DNA of 64,000 bases from contig OX638323.1 in the NCBI GenBank assembly GCA_951812715.1, positions 2,274,577 through 2,338,576 of the forward strand. Direction: 5' to 3'. Source of the DNA: an uncultured Pseudohongiella sp. GTDB lineage: Bacteria; Pseudomonadota; Gammaproteobacteria; Pseudomonadales; Pseudohongiellaceae. A program made the position numbers and the translations under genes. The notes under the pieces are model-generated. The model ran no database searches and was not told the origin of the DNA. It saw only the letters and a program-made list of their open reading frames with translations. This document shows positions 1 to 7,192 of this stretch, piece after piece; position 1 is the first letter of the stretch, and each line of letters opens with the position of its first letter.

Positions 1-10
1 AAATCGATTG

Positions 11-1597
11 TTATCTTTGTTTTGGAGAGATATTCGACTCCGGCAAGCGATTTTCGATACGCGGAAACACCTCGTTGTACTTATCTTCGATGGCCTTTAC
101 TTCCTCTTCGGTCAGCTCGGAAAATTCTTTTTCGCGGGCGCGTTTCGACAATTTGCCGTCATTTTGGCGCAAGAATCTGATCAGCAGATCCGCAAGTCTG
201 TCCGGCATTTCAACGTCGGTCTTGAGGTATTCGTTCAGACGGTCATACCGTCGCAAGTAGTTAATCTCTTCCGGCAAGACTTTGGTGACTGTTTCCTCCA
301 CACACATGAAGAAGAATTCCGCCTGTTTGGTGCAATCGAAGTATCGGTACAAGTCGATCGTTTCATTCAACACTTCGACGTTTCCCCTCGGTGTCTGGCG
401 CCAATCGATCAGATCGAGCCTGGGTTTCGAGTAATGTTCGAGGACTTTCGCATACTCTCGGATTCTATCGAGAATCGTTGCCGAGATGGGAAATACCAGA
501 CCTTCGGGAACGAATCCCTGCTCGCCGAGAACGTGATGGAACAGGTAACGGTGTATTCGGCCGTTTCCGTCTTCGAATGGATGGATGAAGACGAATCCAA
601 ATGCAATCAACGCAGCCGAGAGCGCGATGTCGAAGTCGCTGTCAGCCAAGAGATTGTATGTTTCCAATAATCCTCCGAGAAGGCTTTCCAGATCTTCGGG
701 TTTCGCCGAGATGTGAACCGGCAAAGGCCTGCCCGTCGCCCGATCATGGCTTCCGATAAACCCGCCTTCAACACGGCATCCGGGAGTGATGAAGCGCGCA
801 TTGGGGATTACCATCGTTTGCAGATATTCGAGTTCGCCGATGCTTAGCTCCCGTTTTCCGGCTTGGCTGACTATGTTGCCCCATCGTTCAATGCGATTCC
901 GCGCTGGATACTCTCCTTCAATGGCATAGGTGGCTTTCGTATCTTCCAGCAGAAGAAATGCCGCTGCCCGGCTGATCAGGTCGGGATGGGTTTTCCCGAT
1001 CAACTCTTCCGCGGTTTGGGAAAGCCGCTTGGCGATTAGCCGATCTAGAGTTTCGGTGCGCCTAATCATCGGACAAAATGCGCGCGTTCCCGGAAGATTG
1101 TTCTGAATTCGGTGTCGCTTGGATATGCGTGGAGTTGCTCCGTACTGCAAGTCTTCATTCATCAGCGGGACATATCGCACCTGTCCAGCGTCTTCGAGAC
1201 CCAGTGTCTGATTAGTAAGCCATTCGAAAAGGAACCAAATACGCCGGCTATAGGCTCCGGTGGGTTCCGCTTCAACAATGTCGACTATCTCCCGGGAGCC
1301 GATTTGATCGAACAACGCCTTTAGAACCGTCAGATCCACGCCTTCATACTTTAAAGCGAACGTCAATTGACCCTTGAGGGAATCTTCAGGTTCATGACGC
1401 GGTGTGAATACGCGCCAGTCGCCTTGGTCATACCTTCTGTGTTTGGGGCCAATGACGCAAAGTCGGTCTGGCGCCGGCACGGACAGCGAGTGTGACCCAA
1501 TCAGGGCACCGTATCCCGCGAGCGTGAAATCGCCTTTCAACGGAGGAAATTGTCGAAATACGTTCACATTTTGTGAAAAATGTTCTTCAATGCTCAT
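11..1597 (-). CDS. Fic-domain protein (probable AMP-transferase), class II
   Basis: 528 residues. The Fic core HPFEDGNGR sits at about residues 339-347 with its catalytic His and the phosphate-binding DGNGR loop, so the family activity (transfer of AMP from ATP to a target hydroxyl) is likely. An upstream helix contains T-Y-A-I-E-G (residues 223-228), which fits the inhibitory motif (S/T)xxxE(G/N); its position N-terminal to the Fic core makes this a class II, self-inhibited Fic protein. The ATG is at 1597-1595 and the stop is only 10 bases from the window edge. The gene stands alone, with no small antitoxin visible beside it, as expected when the inhibitor helix is in cis. The target protein cannot be told from sequence. 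Five TGAAAAA(C/T) repeats lie at and just upstream of the start. Confidence 0.92.
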   Translation of the reverse strand: MSIEEHFSQNVNVFRQFPPLKGDFTLAGYGALIGSHSLSVPAPDRLCVIGPKHRRYDQGDWRVFTPRHEPEDSLKGQLTFALKYEGVDLTVLKALFDQIGSREIVDIVEAEPTGAYSRRIWFLFEWLTNQTLGLEDAGQVRYVPLMNEDLQYGATPRISKRHRIQNNLPGTRAFCPMIRRTETLDRLIAKRLSQTAEELIGKTHPDLISRAAAFLLLEDTKATYAIEGEYPARNRIERWGNIVSQAGKRELSIGELEYLQTMVIPNARFITPGCRVEGGFIGSHDRATGRPLPVHISAKPEDLESLLGGLLETYNLLADSDFDIALSAALIAFGFVFIHPFEDGNGRIHRYLFHHVLGEQGFVPEGLVFPISATILDRIREYAKVLEHYSKPRLDLIDWRQTPRGNVEVLNETIDLYRYFDCTKQAEFFFMCVEETVTKVLPEEINYLRRYDRLNEYLKTDVEMPDRLADLLIRFLRQNDGKLSKRAREKEFSELTEEEVKAIEDKYNEVFPRIENRLPESNISPKQR

Positions 1598-1698
1598 TTT
1601 TGTGAAAAACTATATGATAATTACGATTTCCTAGTGGGGCGTGAAAAACTGTATTAAAGCATGAAAAACAGTCGGGGAAAGAGAAAACCATGAAAAAC
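1573..1698. promoter_or_regulatory. five phased TGAAAAA(C/T) repeats upstream of the Fic gene
   Basis: TGAAAAAC occurs at 1603-1610, 1642-1649, 1662-1669 and 1691-1698, with TGAAAAAT at 1573-1580 inside the first codons of the Fic gene. The steps are 30, 39, 20 and 29 bases, close to whole turns of the helix, so all copies would face the same side of DNA. This suits an array of binding sites for a regulator; no regulator is identified. Confidence 0.45.
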
Positions 1699-1819
1699 AG
1701 CTTTAAAACCAATTCGCCGTAGCCGTCGCCGTTGTCCCCAACCACAAACGTTGGCATGATTGTGCTCCCGTTTCCGGGCCTGTAATGATTTGCGAAGCTC
1801 TAACAAAGAGGTGCGCGCA

Positions 1820-2962
1820 ATGCGGCATTCGACATCTTCATTGGTACACACGCTCGGCACTATCCTTTGCGCTATCGCCTTGGCGCTAGCCGCGCCGGCG
1901 CTGGCCCAGCAGGGCAATGCCCGGGGGCCCATCGGCGAAAGCCCGTATGACATCATTTCCGGGTGGCATAAGCCGTTTCAGGAAAAGGGCTTCGCATTCG
2001 GGGGCAACTCGGGAGTGTGGGCGGAATCGCCGGACCGCATCATCATCGCCCAGCGCGGCGAGACGATTCTGCCGTACCCCGTCCCGGAAGACTTTCCGGG
2101 CTACGCCGGCGCGCTGGGGCTCAACGTATTGCGCGAGGTCAACCGCCGCCACTGGCAGAACTGCCTCTACATTCTCAACGGCGACGGCGAAGTCGTGGAA
2201 ATCTGGGACCATCTCGATTATCTCTGCGCAGGCTCGGACGGGCCAGGACCGCACCGCGTCCGCATCAGCCCCTATGATCCGAAAAGTCGAATCTGGCTGG
2301 TTAACGAAACATTCCATCAGATTTATGTGATCGCCAACGACGGCAGCGAAGTGTTGGCGACTTATGGCGAGAAGGGTGTTTCAGGCGCCGACGAGAGCCA
2401 TTTCGGCCGGCCACAGGACGTCGCCTTCCTGCCCGACGGCCGCATTCTGGTCGCCGACGGCCTCGACAATCACCGGGTCATCATCTTCGACAACGACATG
2501 AATTATCTCGGCGAGTTCGGCGGCTTCGGTGACGGGCCGGGCCAGTTCAACACCTTGCATGCATTGGGAATCGGGCCGGACGGCCTGATTTTCGCGCTCG
2601 ACCGCGCAGGTGGTCGGGTAAACGTGTATCAGACCACCGACGACCCGGCCGAGGTCGAGTTCCTGCGCGATTTCCCGGGTTTGACTCTGCCGCTGGATAT
2701 TATCGTCAACGAGGACGACATCTGGATCACGGATCTGGGTCCGCTACGCTTCATCAACTATGATTTCGAAGGCAACTACAAGTACACCTGGCTGGTGCCG
2801 CCGGACTTGCCCGACGGCTATCTCGAGGTGCATACCTTCACGGTGGATTCGGACGGCAACCTGATCGGCGGCGACAATCAATACGGCCGCTCGCAGAAGT
2901 TCGTGCCCAAACCCGACGCCGACCCCGAGTTGCTGATCGAACCCCCCTGGGTTGCGCAATAG
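1820..2962 (+). CDS. secreted NHL-repeat beta-propeller protein
   Basis: 380 residues from the ATG at 1820, chosen because it begins a clean signal peptide (MRHSTSS, hydrophobic core, ALAQQ cleavage region) and has AAAGAGG upstream; an in-frame start at 1760 would bury the signal. Repeated blocks such as PQDVAFLPDGRILVADG, DNHRVIIFDNDMNYLGEFG and GPDGLIFALDRAGGRVNVY are NHL repeats forming a beta-propeller. Bacterial proteins of this type are often labelled peptidyl-alpha-hydroxyglycine alpha-amidating lyase-like, but I see no basis for assigning that activity. Likely periplasmic or extracellular. A second NHL protein (4400-5443, opposite strand) lies beyond an intervening IS110 element, so the two may be related neighbours separated by insertion. 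Confidence 0.85.
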   Translation: MRHSTSSLVHTLGTILCAIALALAAPALAQQGNARGPIGESPYDIISGWHKPFQEKGFAFGGNSGVWAESPDRIIIAQRGETILPYPVPEDFPGYAGALGLNVLREVNRRHWQNCLYILNGDGEVVEIWDHLDYLCAGSDGPGPHRVRISPYDPKSRIWLVNETFHQIYVIANDGSEVLATYGEKGVSGADESHFGRPQDVAFLPDGRILVADGLDNHRVIIFDNDMNYLGEFGGFGDGPGQFNTLHALGIGPDGLIFALDRAGGRVNVYQTTDDPAEVEFLRDFPGLTLPLDIIVNEDDIWITDLGPLRFINYDFEGNYKYTWLVPPDLPDGYLEVHTFTVDSDGNLIGGDNQYGRSQKFVPKPDADPELLIEPPWVAQ

Positions 2963-2975
2963 CAGTCTTCGAACC

Positions 2976-3083
2976 GTCGCCGCCGGGTGGGGTTGTGCAG
3001 CGGACGCCGTAAATACGTCCATGTAGGCTCAAGCTCGGCTTCCTGCCTCGCATGCCGCTGCACAACCCCACCCGACGGCGACT
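2976..3083. repeat. extragenic 28-bp inverted repeat with 51-base loop
   Basis: Bases 2976-3003 and 3055-3083 are inverted copies (about 28 bp) with a single difference, around a loop of about 51 bases that holds a small GGAC/GTCC hairpin. It follows the NHL stop codon by 13 bases, so it may act as a 3' stem-loop, but it has no U tract. The layout resembles repetitive extragenic palindromes; copy number elsewhere cannot be judged here. Confidence 0.6.
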
Positions 3084-3119
3084 CACACTGTGCGGATTCT
3101 TACTCTATATTGCTCCGAT

Positions 3120-3357
3120 GCGGGCGAGGCATGCCTTGTCTGTTAATAGTCTGTTAGATTGAATCCCACATCCGGACCCACGGGAGGGTCCAGCCTTCGG
3201 CGCCCGAGGCCTCGGGCGCCGAAGGTGGCGGTGGACGGGCCGCAGGCATGCTGGTCTTTGGGACCGTTGGCGAGCGCGGCCGCCACCGTCTTTCCCGACA
3301 TCCTGAACGGTTGCGTGGGCTACGGGCCCGAATGACAAGGTGAGGAGGACGGAAAAG
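3120..3357 (+). ncRNA. candidate bridge-RNA region of the IS110 element
   Basis: The non-coding left end contains a GGACCC/GGGTCC hairpin near 3174-3191, a perfect 32-bp palindrome at 3194-3225 and further self-complementary stretches up to the transposase ribosome binding site (GAGGAGG, 3343-3349). In the IS110 family this region is transcribed into the guide RNA that pairs with target and donor DNA. The assignment rests on position and structure potential only; guide loops have not been matched to flanking DNA. Confidence 0.35.
3194..3225. repeat. perfect 32-bp palindrome in IS110 left end
   Basis: The half-site CCTTCGGCGCCCGAGG is followed directly by its exact reverse complement, with no spacer. 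It lies in the non-coding left end of the IS110 element, about 130 bases before the transposase start. It could form a cruciform or a very stable RNA hairpin. Confidence 0.9.
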
Positions 3358-4323
3358 ATGTCTGAGTATAACCCGGATTTAGTTGGTGTCGATGTGTCGA
3401 AAGACTTTCTGGACGCGCATCGGCTGCGTGACGGCGTAGCAAAGCGTTATGCCAATGATCCCGGCGGGATCCGCGCACTGTTGCGTTGGATCGGGCCGCA
3501 GGTGCGCGGCGTGGTGTACGAGCCGAGCGGCCCCTACCACCGCGGTCTCGAGCAGGCGCTGTTGAACGCGGGCATGACAGCGCTGAAAGCGAACCCGCGG
3601 CGGGCGCGGGAGTTCGCGCGTGCGGCCGGGAGGCTGGCCAAGACCGACCGCGCCGATGCCGAATGTCTGGCGCGCATGGGCGCTGCGCTGCCCCTGCGTC
3701 CGGTCAAACCGCGCTCGAAGCAGCAGCAGGAACTGGCTGAACTTACCCTGCTGCGCGATAGCCTGGTCCGGCAACATGTGGCCGAGATCAATCGCAGCAG
3801 GCAACTCCAGTTCGCCTATGCCAAACGCGTCCAGCAACAGTGCATCCGGCATCTGGCGAGAAAAATCGCCCAGTTGGACCGGCGCATCGCAGAATTGGCC
3901 CAGGCCGATCCCGACATGGCGCATGGCTTGGCCTTGTTGACCTCCATCCCCGGCATCGGCCACCAGAACGCCGTCATCCTGTTGACCGACATGCCCGAAC
4001 TCGGACAGCTCAGTCCCAAGGCCGTCGGCAGCCTCGCCGGCCTGGCCCCGGTGGCGCGCGACTCCGGCTTGCGCAGTGGGCAGCGGCATATCCAGGGTGG
4101 ACGACCACGTGTACGCCGAAGCTTGTACATGGCTGCGCTCTCCGCAATCCGTTGCGCGCCACCGCTGAAGATCAAATACCAGCGAATGCGAAACGCCGGC
4201 AAACCCCCAAAAGTCGCCATCGTCGCCATCATGCGCAATCTCGCCGTACTCGCAAACCACTTGCTCGCCGAAAATCGGCCATGGTCGCCAGAACCACCAC
4301 GAAGAGCGGCTTGCGCCTCTTGA
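3358..4323 (+). CDS. IS110-family transposase (DEDD recombinase)
   Basis: 321 residues from ATG 3358, preferred over GTG 3340 because GAGGAGG lies just upstream and MSEYNPDLVGVDVSKDF is the usual family beginning. The N-terminal RuvC-like DEDD domain shows D12 (VGVDVSK), E55 (VYEPSG) and D97/D100 (KTDRADAE). The C-terminal Transposase_20 domain has SIPGIG at about 196-201 and the catalytic serine S236 in the ARDSG motif, followed by the GGRPRVRRSLYMAAL block. Length and motifs look complete, so the element may be active. Family members cut and rejoin DNA guided by a bridge RNA encoded in the element's non-coding end. Confidence 0.93.
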   Translation: MSEYNPDLVGVDVSKDFLDAHRLRDGVAKRYANDPGGIRALLRWIGPQVRGVVYEPSGPYHRGLEQALLNAGMTALKANPRRAREFARAAGRLAKTDRADAECLARMGAALPLRPVKPRSKQQQELAELTLLRDSLVRQHVAEINRSRQLQFAYAKRVQQQCIRHLARKIAQLDRRIAELAQADPDMAHGLALLTSIPGIGHQNAVILLTDMPELGQLSPKAVGSLAGLAPVARDSGLRSGQRHIQGGRPRVRRSLYMAALSAIRCAPPLKIKYQRMRNAGKPPKVAIVAIMRNLAVLANHLLAENRPWSPEPPRRAACAS

Positions 4324-4399
4324 TTACAGCGACTTCAGCACGGAGCATACAATCTGAATCAATACTTCACGTAACACGGTTGCTCGCCCCTACCGAAAG

Positions 4400-5443
4400 C
4401 TACGGCCTCACGCGGATATACTTTTGCAGGTTGCGGGGGATAGGTTCTCCGCCGTACATGTTGCCGGCGGCGTCCACGGCCACGAACTCGGCGCCGTTGC
4501 CGATGATGACGTGGGGGTCGCCGGGCGCATACAGCACGAATTCATCGACCCAGCCGAGTTCGGCGTCGCCGATGCGAATGCCCATTTCCCAGCCCGGATT
4601 CTGCTCGATGTCCGATTCGGAATCCGCCACGTAGATGCGGTCGTGTTCGTCGAAAAAGATTCCGCTCGGACGCCCGAACTGGGTCCATTGGCTGATGAAA
4701 TTGCCGTCCTGATCGAAGATCTGCAAACGGTTGTTGGATCGGTCGCCCACGAAAATCCGGCCGCGCTGGTCGATGGCGATGGTATGCAACACGCGGAACT
4801 CACCCGGCGCGTAGCCGGTCTTGCCCCAGGTCTTGATGAAATTGCCGTCGCGGTCGTATTTCACGACTCGGTTGTTGCCGGGCGTGTTATGGCCGTCGGC
4901 GATGAAGATATCGCCGTTGTCGCCGATCACCACATCCGCGGGTGAGGTGAACTGGTTCTCGCCGCTGCCTTGCTCGCCCGGTGTGCCAAGCACCATCAGC
5001 ACTTCGCCGGTGGGGCTGAATTTCACTACTTGATGGCCGCGAGTGTCGCCATCGGGAATATTGGCGTCGGAAGCCGCATCGGTCACGTAGACATTGCCGT
5101 CCTCGTCGATGTCGATGCCATGGGGCCAGATGAACAAGCCGCCGCCAAAACTTTCCACGACATTGCCCTCGGCATCGAACTTGAGCACCGAGTCCAGATC
5201 TGAATCCAGGCACTCGTTGCCGAATCGGTCGCGGGCAGTGGCGTCGCAGCGCACCACGGCCCAGATATGCTCTCCGTCGGGGTCCACATCAAGATCGCCT
5301 ACGGCGCCCCAGGTGCGGCGGTCGGGCAATTCGCCCCATTCCACGTTCCGCCAAGGATTGGGGTAGGGCTGTGCCGCCAGCGGCGTTACCAAACCAAGCA
5401 AGAGCAAGAATATTCCAGCGCGAAAAATCGGCAGTTTTTTCAT
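4400..5443 (-). CDS. secreted NHL-repeat beta-propeller protein
   Basis: 347 residues from the ATG at 5443, where MKKLPIFRAGIFLLLLGLVTPLAAQ forms a typical signal peptide; the longer reading frame to 5557 runs into insertion-sequence end repeats and is not used. NHL-type strands repeat through the protein (for example ADVVIGDNGDIFIADGHN, DQRGRIFVGDRSNNRLQIFD, DEHDRIYVADS). The ligand or reaction is unknown. The gene is boxed in: an IS110 element ends within about 80 bases of its 3' end, and the repeats of another IS begin about 56 bases upstream of its start codon, so its native promoter has probably been displaced and any expression may start in the IS end. Confidence 0.85.
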   Translation of the reverse strand: MKKLPIFRAGIFLLLLGLVTPLAAQPYPNPWRNVEWGELPDRRTWGAVGDLDVDPDGEHIWAVVRCDATARDRFGNECLDSDLDSVLKFDAEGNVVESFGGGLFIWPHGIDIDEDGNVYVTDAASDANIPDGDTRGHQVVKFSPTGEVLMVLGTPGEQGSGENQFTSPADVVIGDNGDIFIADGHNTPGNNRVVKYDRDGNFIKTWGKTGYAPGEFRVLHTIAIDQRGRIFVGDRSNNRLQIFDQDGNFISQWTQFGRPSGIFFDEHDRIYVADSESDIEQNPGWEMGIRIGDAELGWVDEFVLYAPGDPHVIIGNGAEFVAVDAAGNMYGGEPIPRNLQKYIRVRP

Positions 5444-5498
5444 GGTGATATGCTTCCGATCACGGGGCAGCATGGCATTCTTTTTTGCCGGCTTCAAG

Positions 5499-5563
5499 CA
5501 TGAGCCTTGTCCAATGAGACATGAGCCTGAAGCGAGTCTGTCGTTCCAACGAGACATGAGCCT
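5499..5563 (+). repeat. transposase-binding-type repeats at IS left end
   Basis: Two full copies of GAGACATGAGCCT, 35 bases apart, and a partial copy 21 bases before the first. Each full copy is preceded by TCCAA(C/T). Repeated subterminal sites like these usually bind the transposase. Confidence 0.7.
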
Positions 5564-5597
5564 GTAGTGTGGTTTCTGGGATCATCGGAGGATGATC

Positions 5598-6860
5598 GTG
5601 ACACTACAGACAGAACGGGTTCGCACGCTGGAGGATGTGCGTGCGTTTTTGACGGGCAGCCAGGCGTTGGATTTCGACGGTGTGGACCGCGAGGGCGCCT
5701 ACGATCTGGTGCGCCGCACGCTGGTCCGTCTGGATTACGATCAGCTGGGCAAGCGGGACAAGGGTCTGGTCAAGCGCTACCTGGAGAAGATCACTGGCCT
5801 GTCGCGCGCGCAACTGACGCGGCTGGTCGCGCAATACCGGGCGACGGGCCGCATCGAGGACCGCCGCCGCAAGCCGCCGTCCCGACCGTTCCGGCGGCGC
5901 TACACGGACGCGGACATCCGCCTGCTGGCGCGGGTGGACGAGGGTCTGGACAACATGTCCGGCCCCGCGACGCGGGCGGTGTTGCGGCGGCAGTACCGGA
6001 TGCATGGAGACAGCCGTTTCGAGCGGCTCGCGGGTTTGTCCAACGGACACCTGTACAACCTGCGCAAGTCCCGCGCCTACGGACTGGTGCGCAAGCGGTG
6101 GGACCGCACCCGGTCGACGCCGGTGGCCATTGGCGATCGGCGCAAGCCGGACCCGCGCGGCCGGCCGGGCTGGTTGCGCGTGGACACGGTGCACCAGGGC
6201 GATCTGGACGGCGCCAAGGGCGTGTATCTGATCAATCTGGTGGACAGTGTGACCCAATGGGAGCACGTGGCCGCCGTGGAGGCGATTTCGGAGCGGTTCC
6301 TGCTGCCGGCGCTTGCGGAATCGCTGGCGGGGTTTCCCTTTCGGATTCGGGGCTTCCATGCCGACAATGGTTCGGAGTACATCAACCACCGCGTCGCCGG
6401 GTTGCTCGACAAACTGCATGTGGAGGAGTTCACCAAGTCGCGGCCACGGCGCAGCAACGACAACGCGCTGGTCGAGGGGAAAAACGCTGCGGTGGTGCGC
6501 AAGTGGCTCGGCTACGACCATATTCCGTGCTGTTTCGCCGACCGCGTCAACCGATTCACCGCGAGGGCGCTGACGCCCTGGCTGAACTTCCACCGCCCCT
6601 GCCTGTTTCCCACCGTGGAGCGGGACGCCAAGGGTCGCGAACGCGTGCGCTATCTCGACGCGGACGTGATGACGCCGTGCGAGAAACTCGAATCGCTGCC
6701 GGACGCGGAGCGCTTTCTCGTCGAGGGGACGAGCTTGGCGGCGCTTGCGGCCCAATCCGTGGAGAGAAGCGATCTGGAGGCAGTCGAAGCGGTAAACCAG
6801 GCGCGGCGGGAGCTGTTCCGGGACATCGGCGTCGGCCGGACAGGCGCCGCGGTCGCGTGA
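5598..6860 (+). CDS. integrase-core DDE transposase
   Basis: 420 residues from GTG 5598. This start is preferred to ATG 5592 because GGAGG at 5587-5591 is then correctly spaced, and the decayed copy at 14004 begins at the equivalent GTG behind the same GGAGG. An N-terminal helix-turn-helix region (about residues 58-110, ITGLSRAQLTRLV) is followed by an rve catalytic core with D196 (VDTVHQGD), D256 (FHADNGSEY) and E293 (NALVEGKN), a DD36E spacing. The family is close to the IS481/ISNCY-type single-ORF integrases; exact family not certain. The frame is intact and no catalytic residue is missing, so it could be active. Confidence 0.9.
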   Translation: MTLQTERVRTLEDVRAFLTGSQALDFDGVDREGAYDLVRRTLVRLDYDQLGKRDKGLVKRYLEKITGLSRAQLTRLVAQYRATGRIEDRRRKPPSRPFRRRYTDADIRLLARVDEGLDNMSGPATRAVLRRQYRMHGDSRFERLAGLSNGHLYNLRKSRAYGLVRKRWDRTRSTPVAIGDRRKPDPRGRPGWLRVDTVHQGDLDGAKGVYLINLVDSVTQWEHVAAVEAISERFLLPALAESLAGFPFRIRGFHADNGSEYINHRVAGLLDKLHVEEFTKSRPRRSNDNALVEGKNAAVVRKWLGYDHIPCCFADRVNRFTARALTPWLNFHRPCLFPTVERDAKGRERVRYLDADVMTPCEKLESLPDAERFLVEGTSLAALAAQSVERSDLEAVEAVNQARRELFRDIGVGRTGAAVA

Positions 6861-6891
6861 ATCGCCGGAAAAATCTTCACAAAGGCGGGGC

Positions 6892-7025
6892 GCCCTGTGG
6901 ATTTGTGGACGAGTCCTGCGGACCGGCGCGCGCCCTGCGGGACGTGTGGACCGCCCGTGCGCAACGCGAGCGTTGCACACCGCCGGCCCACACTCGCGCG
7001 CCTCTCGCCCACAATTCCACAGGGC
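6892..7025. repeat. 134-base imperfect hairpin downstream of the transposase
   Basis: Outer arms GCCCTGTGGATTTGTGGACG (from 6892) and its near reverse complement ending at 7025 pair with about two differences. An inner stem of about 23 bp (from about 6944 and to about 6994) closes on GCAACG/CGTTGC with a CGAG loop at 6967-6970. Extra bases on the left side form an internal bulge. It fills most of the non-coding stretch between the transposase stop and the IS right end. Confidence 0.7.
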
Positions 7026-7192
7026 CGGCAACTACGCGCCGATGCCCGCCGACTCAAATTCGCCTTGCCGAAAGTCAACAAATTCTTCAGCATGTCGGGT
7101 ACTGAAAGCCAACATCCCCGAAACTGCGGCACAGCTCGGTCAGGATCCAATTACAGGCTCATCTCCGAATTGGAAAACACTGCATGCCAGGC

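Larger units (their letters stand above)
3110..4395 (+). mobile_element. IS110-family insertion sequence (edges approximate)
   Basis: An IS110-type transposase gene with about 250 bases of non-coding, strongly structured DNA on its 5' side and under 80 bases on its 3' side before the next gene ends. A long left non-coding end is typical of the IS110 group, where it encodes the bridge RNA. IS110 elements lack clear terminal inverted repeats and target duplications, so neither edge can be fixed from this copy alone. Confidence 0.6.
5499..7183 (+). mobile_element. DDE insertion sequence with multi-repeat left end (edges approximate)
   Basis: The left end carries GAGACATGAGCCT at 5516-5528 and 5551-5563 plus a partial copy at 5499-5507. 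The right end has the inverted, slightly altered match AGGCTCATCTCC at 7155-7166 followed by GAATTGG. The same left end recurs at 14039-14051 in the decayed copy of this element, including the adjoining AGCCTT(G/A)TCCAA, which places the left tip near 5501-5504. One transposase gene and a large hairpin lie between. Target duplications could not be identified. Confidence 0.65.

Noticed and set aside
1573..1698. CRISPR-like array
   Set aside because: Units are only 8 bases, spacing is irregular (20-39 bases), and no cas genes are near.
5567..7105. 512-codon plus-strand frame overlapping the transposase
   Set aside because: Out of frame with the conserved DDE transposase; composition is Arg/Gly/Ala-rich as expected of a shifted GC-rich frame.
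3110..7183. Composite transposon carrying the second NHL gene
   Set aside because: The two flanking elements belong to different families (IS110 and a DDE integrase type), so they cannot act together as matching ends.
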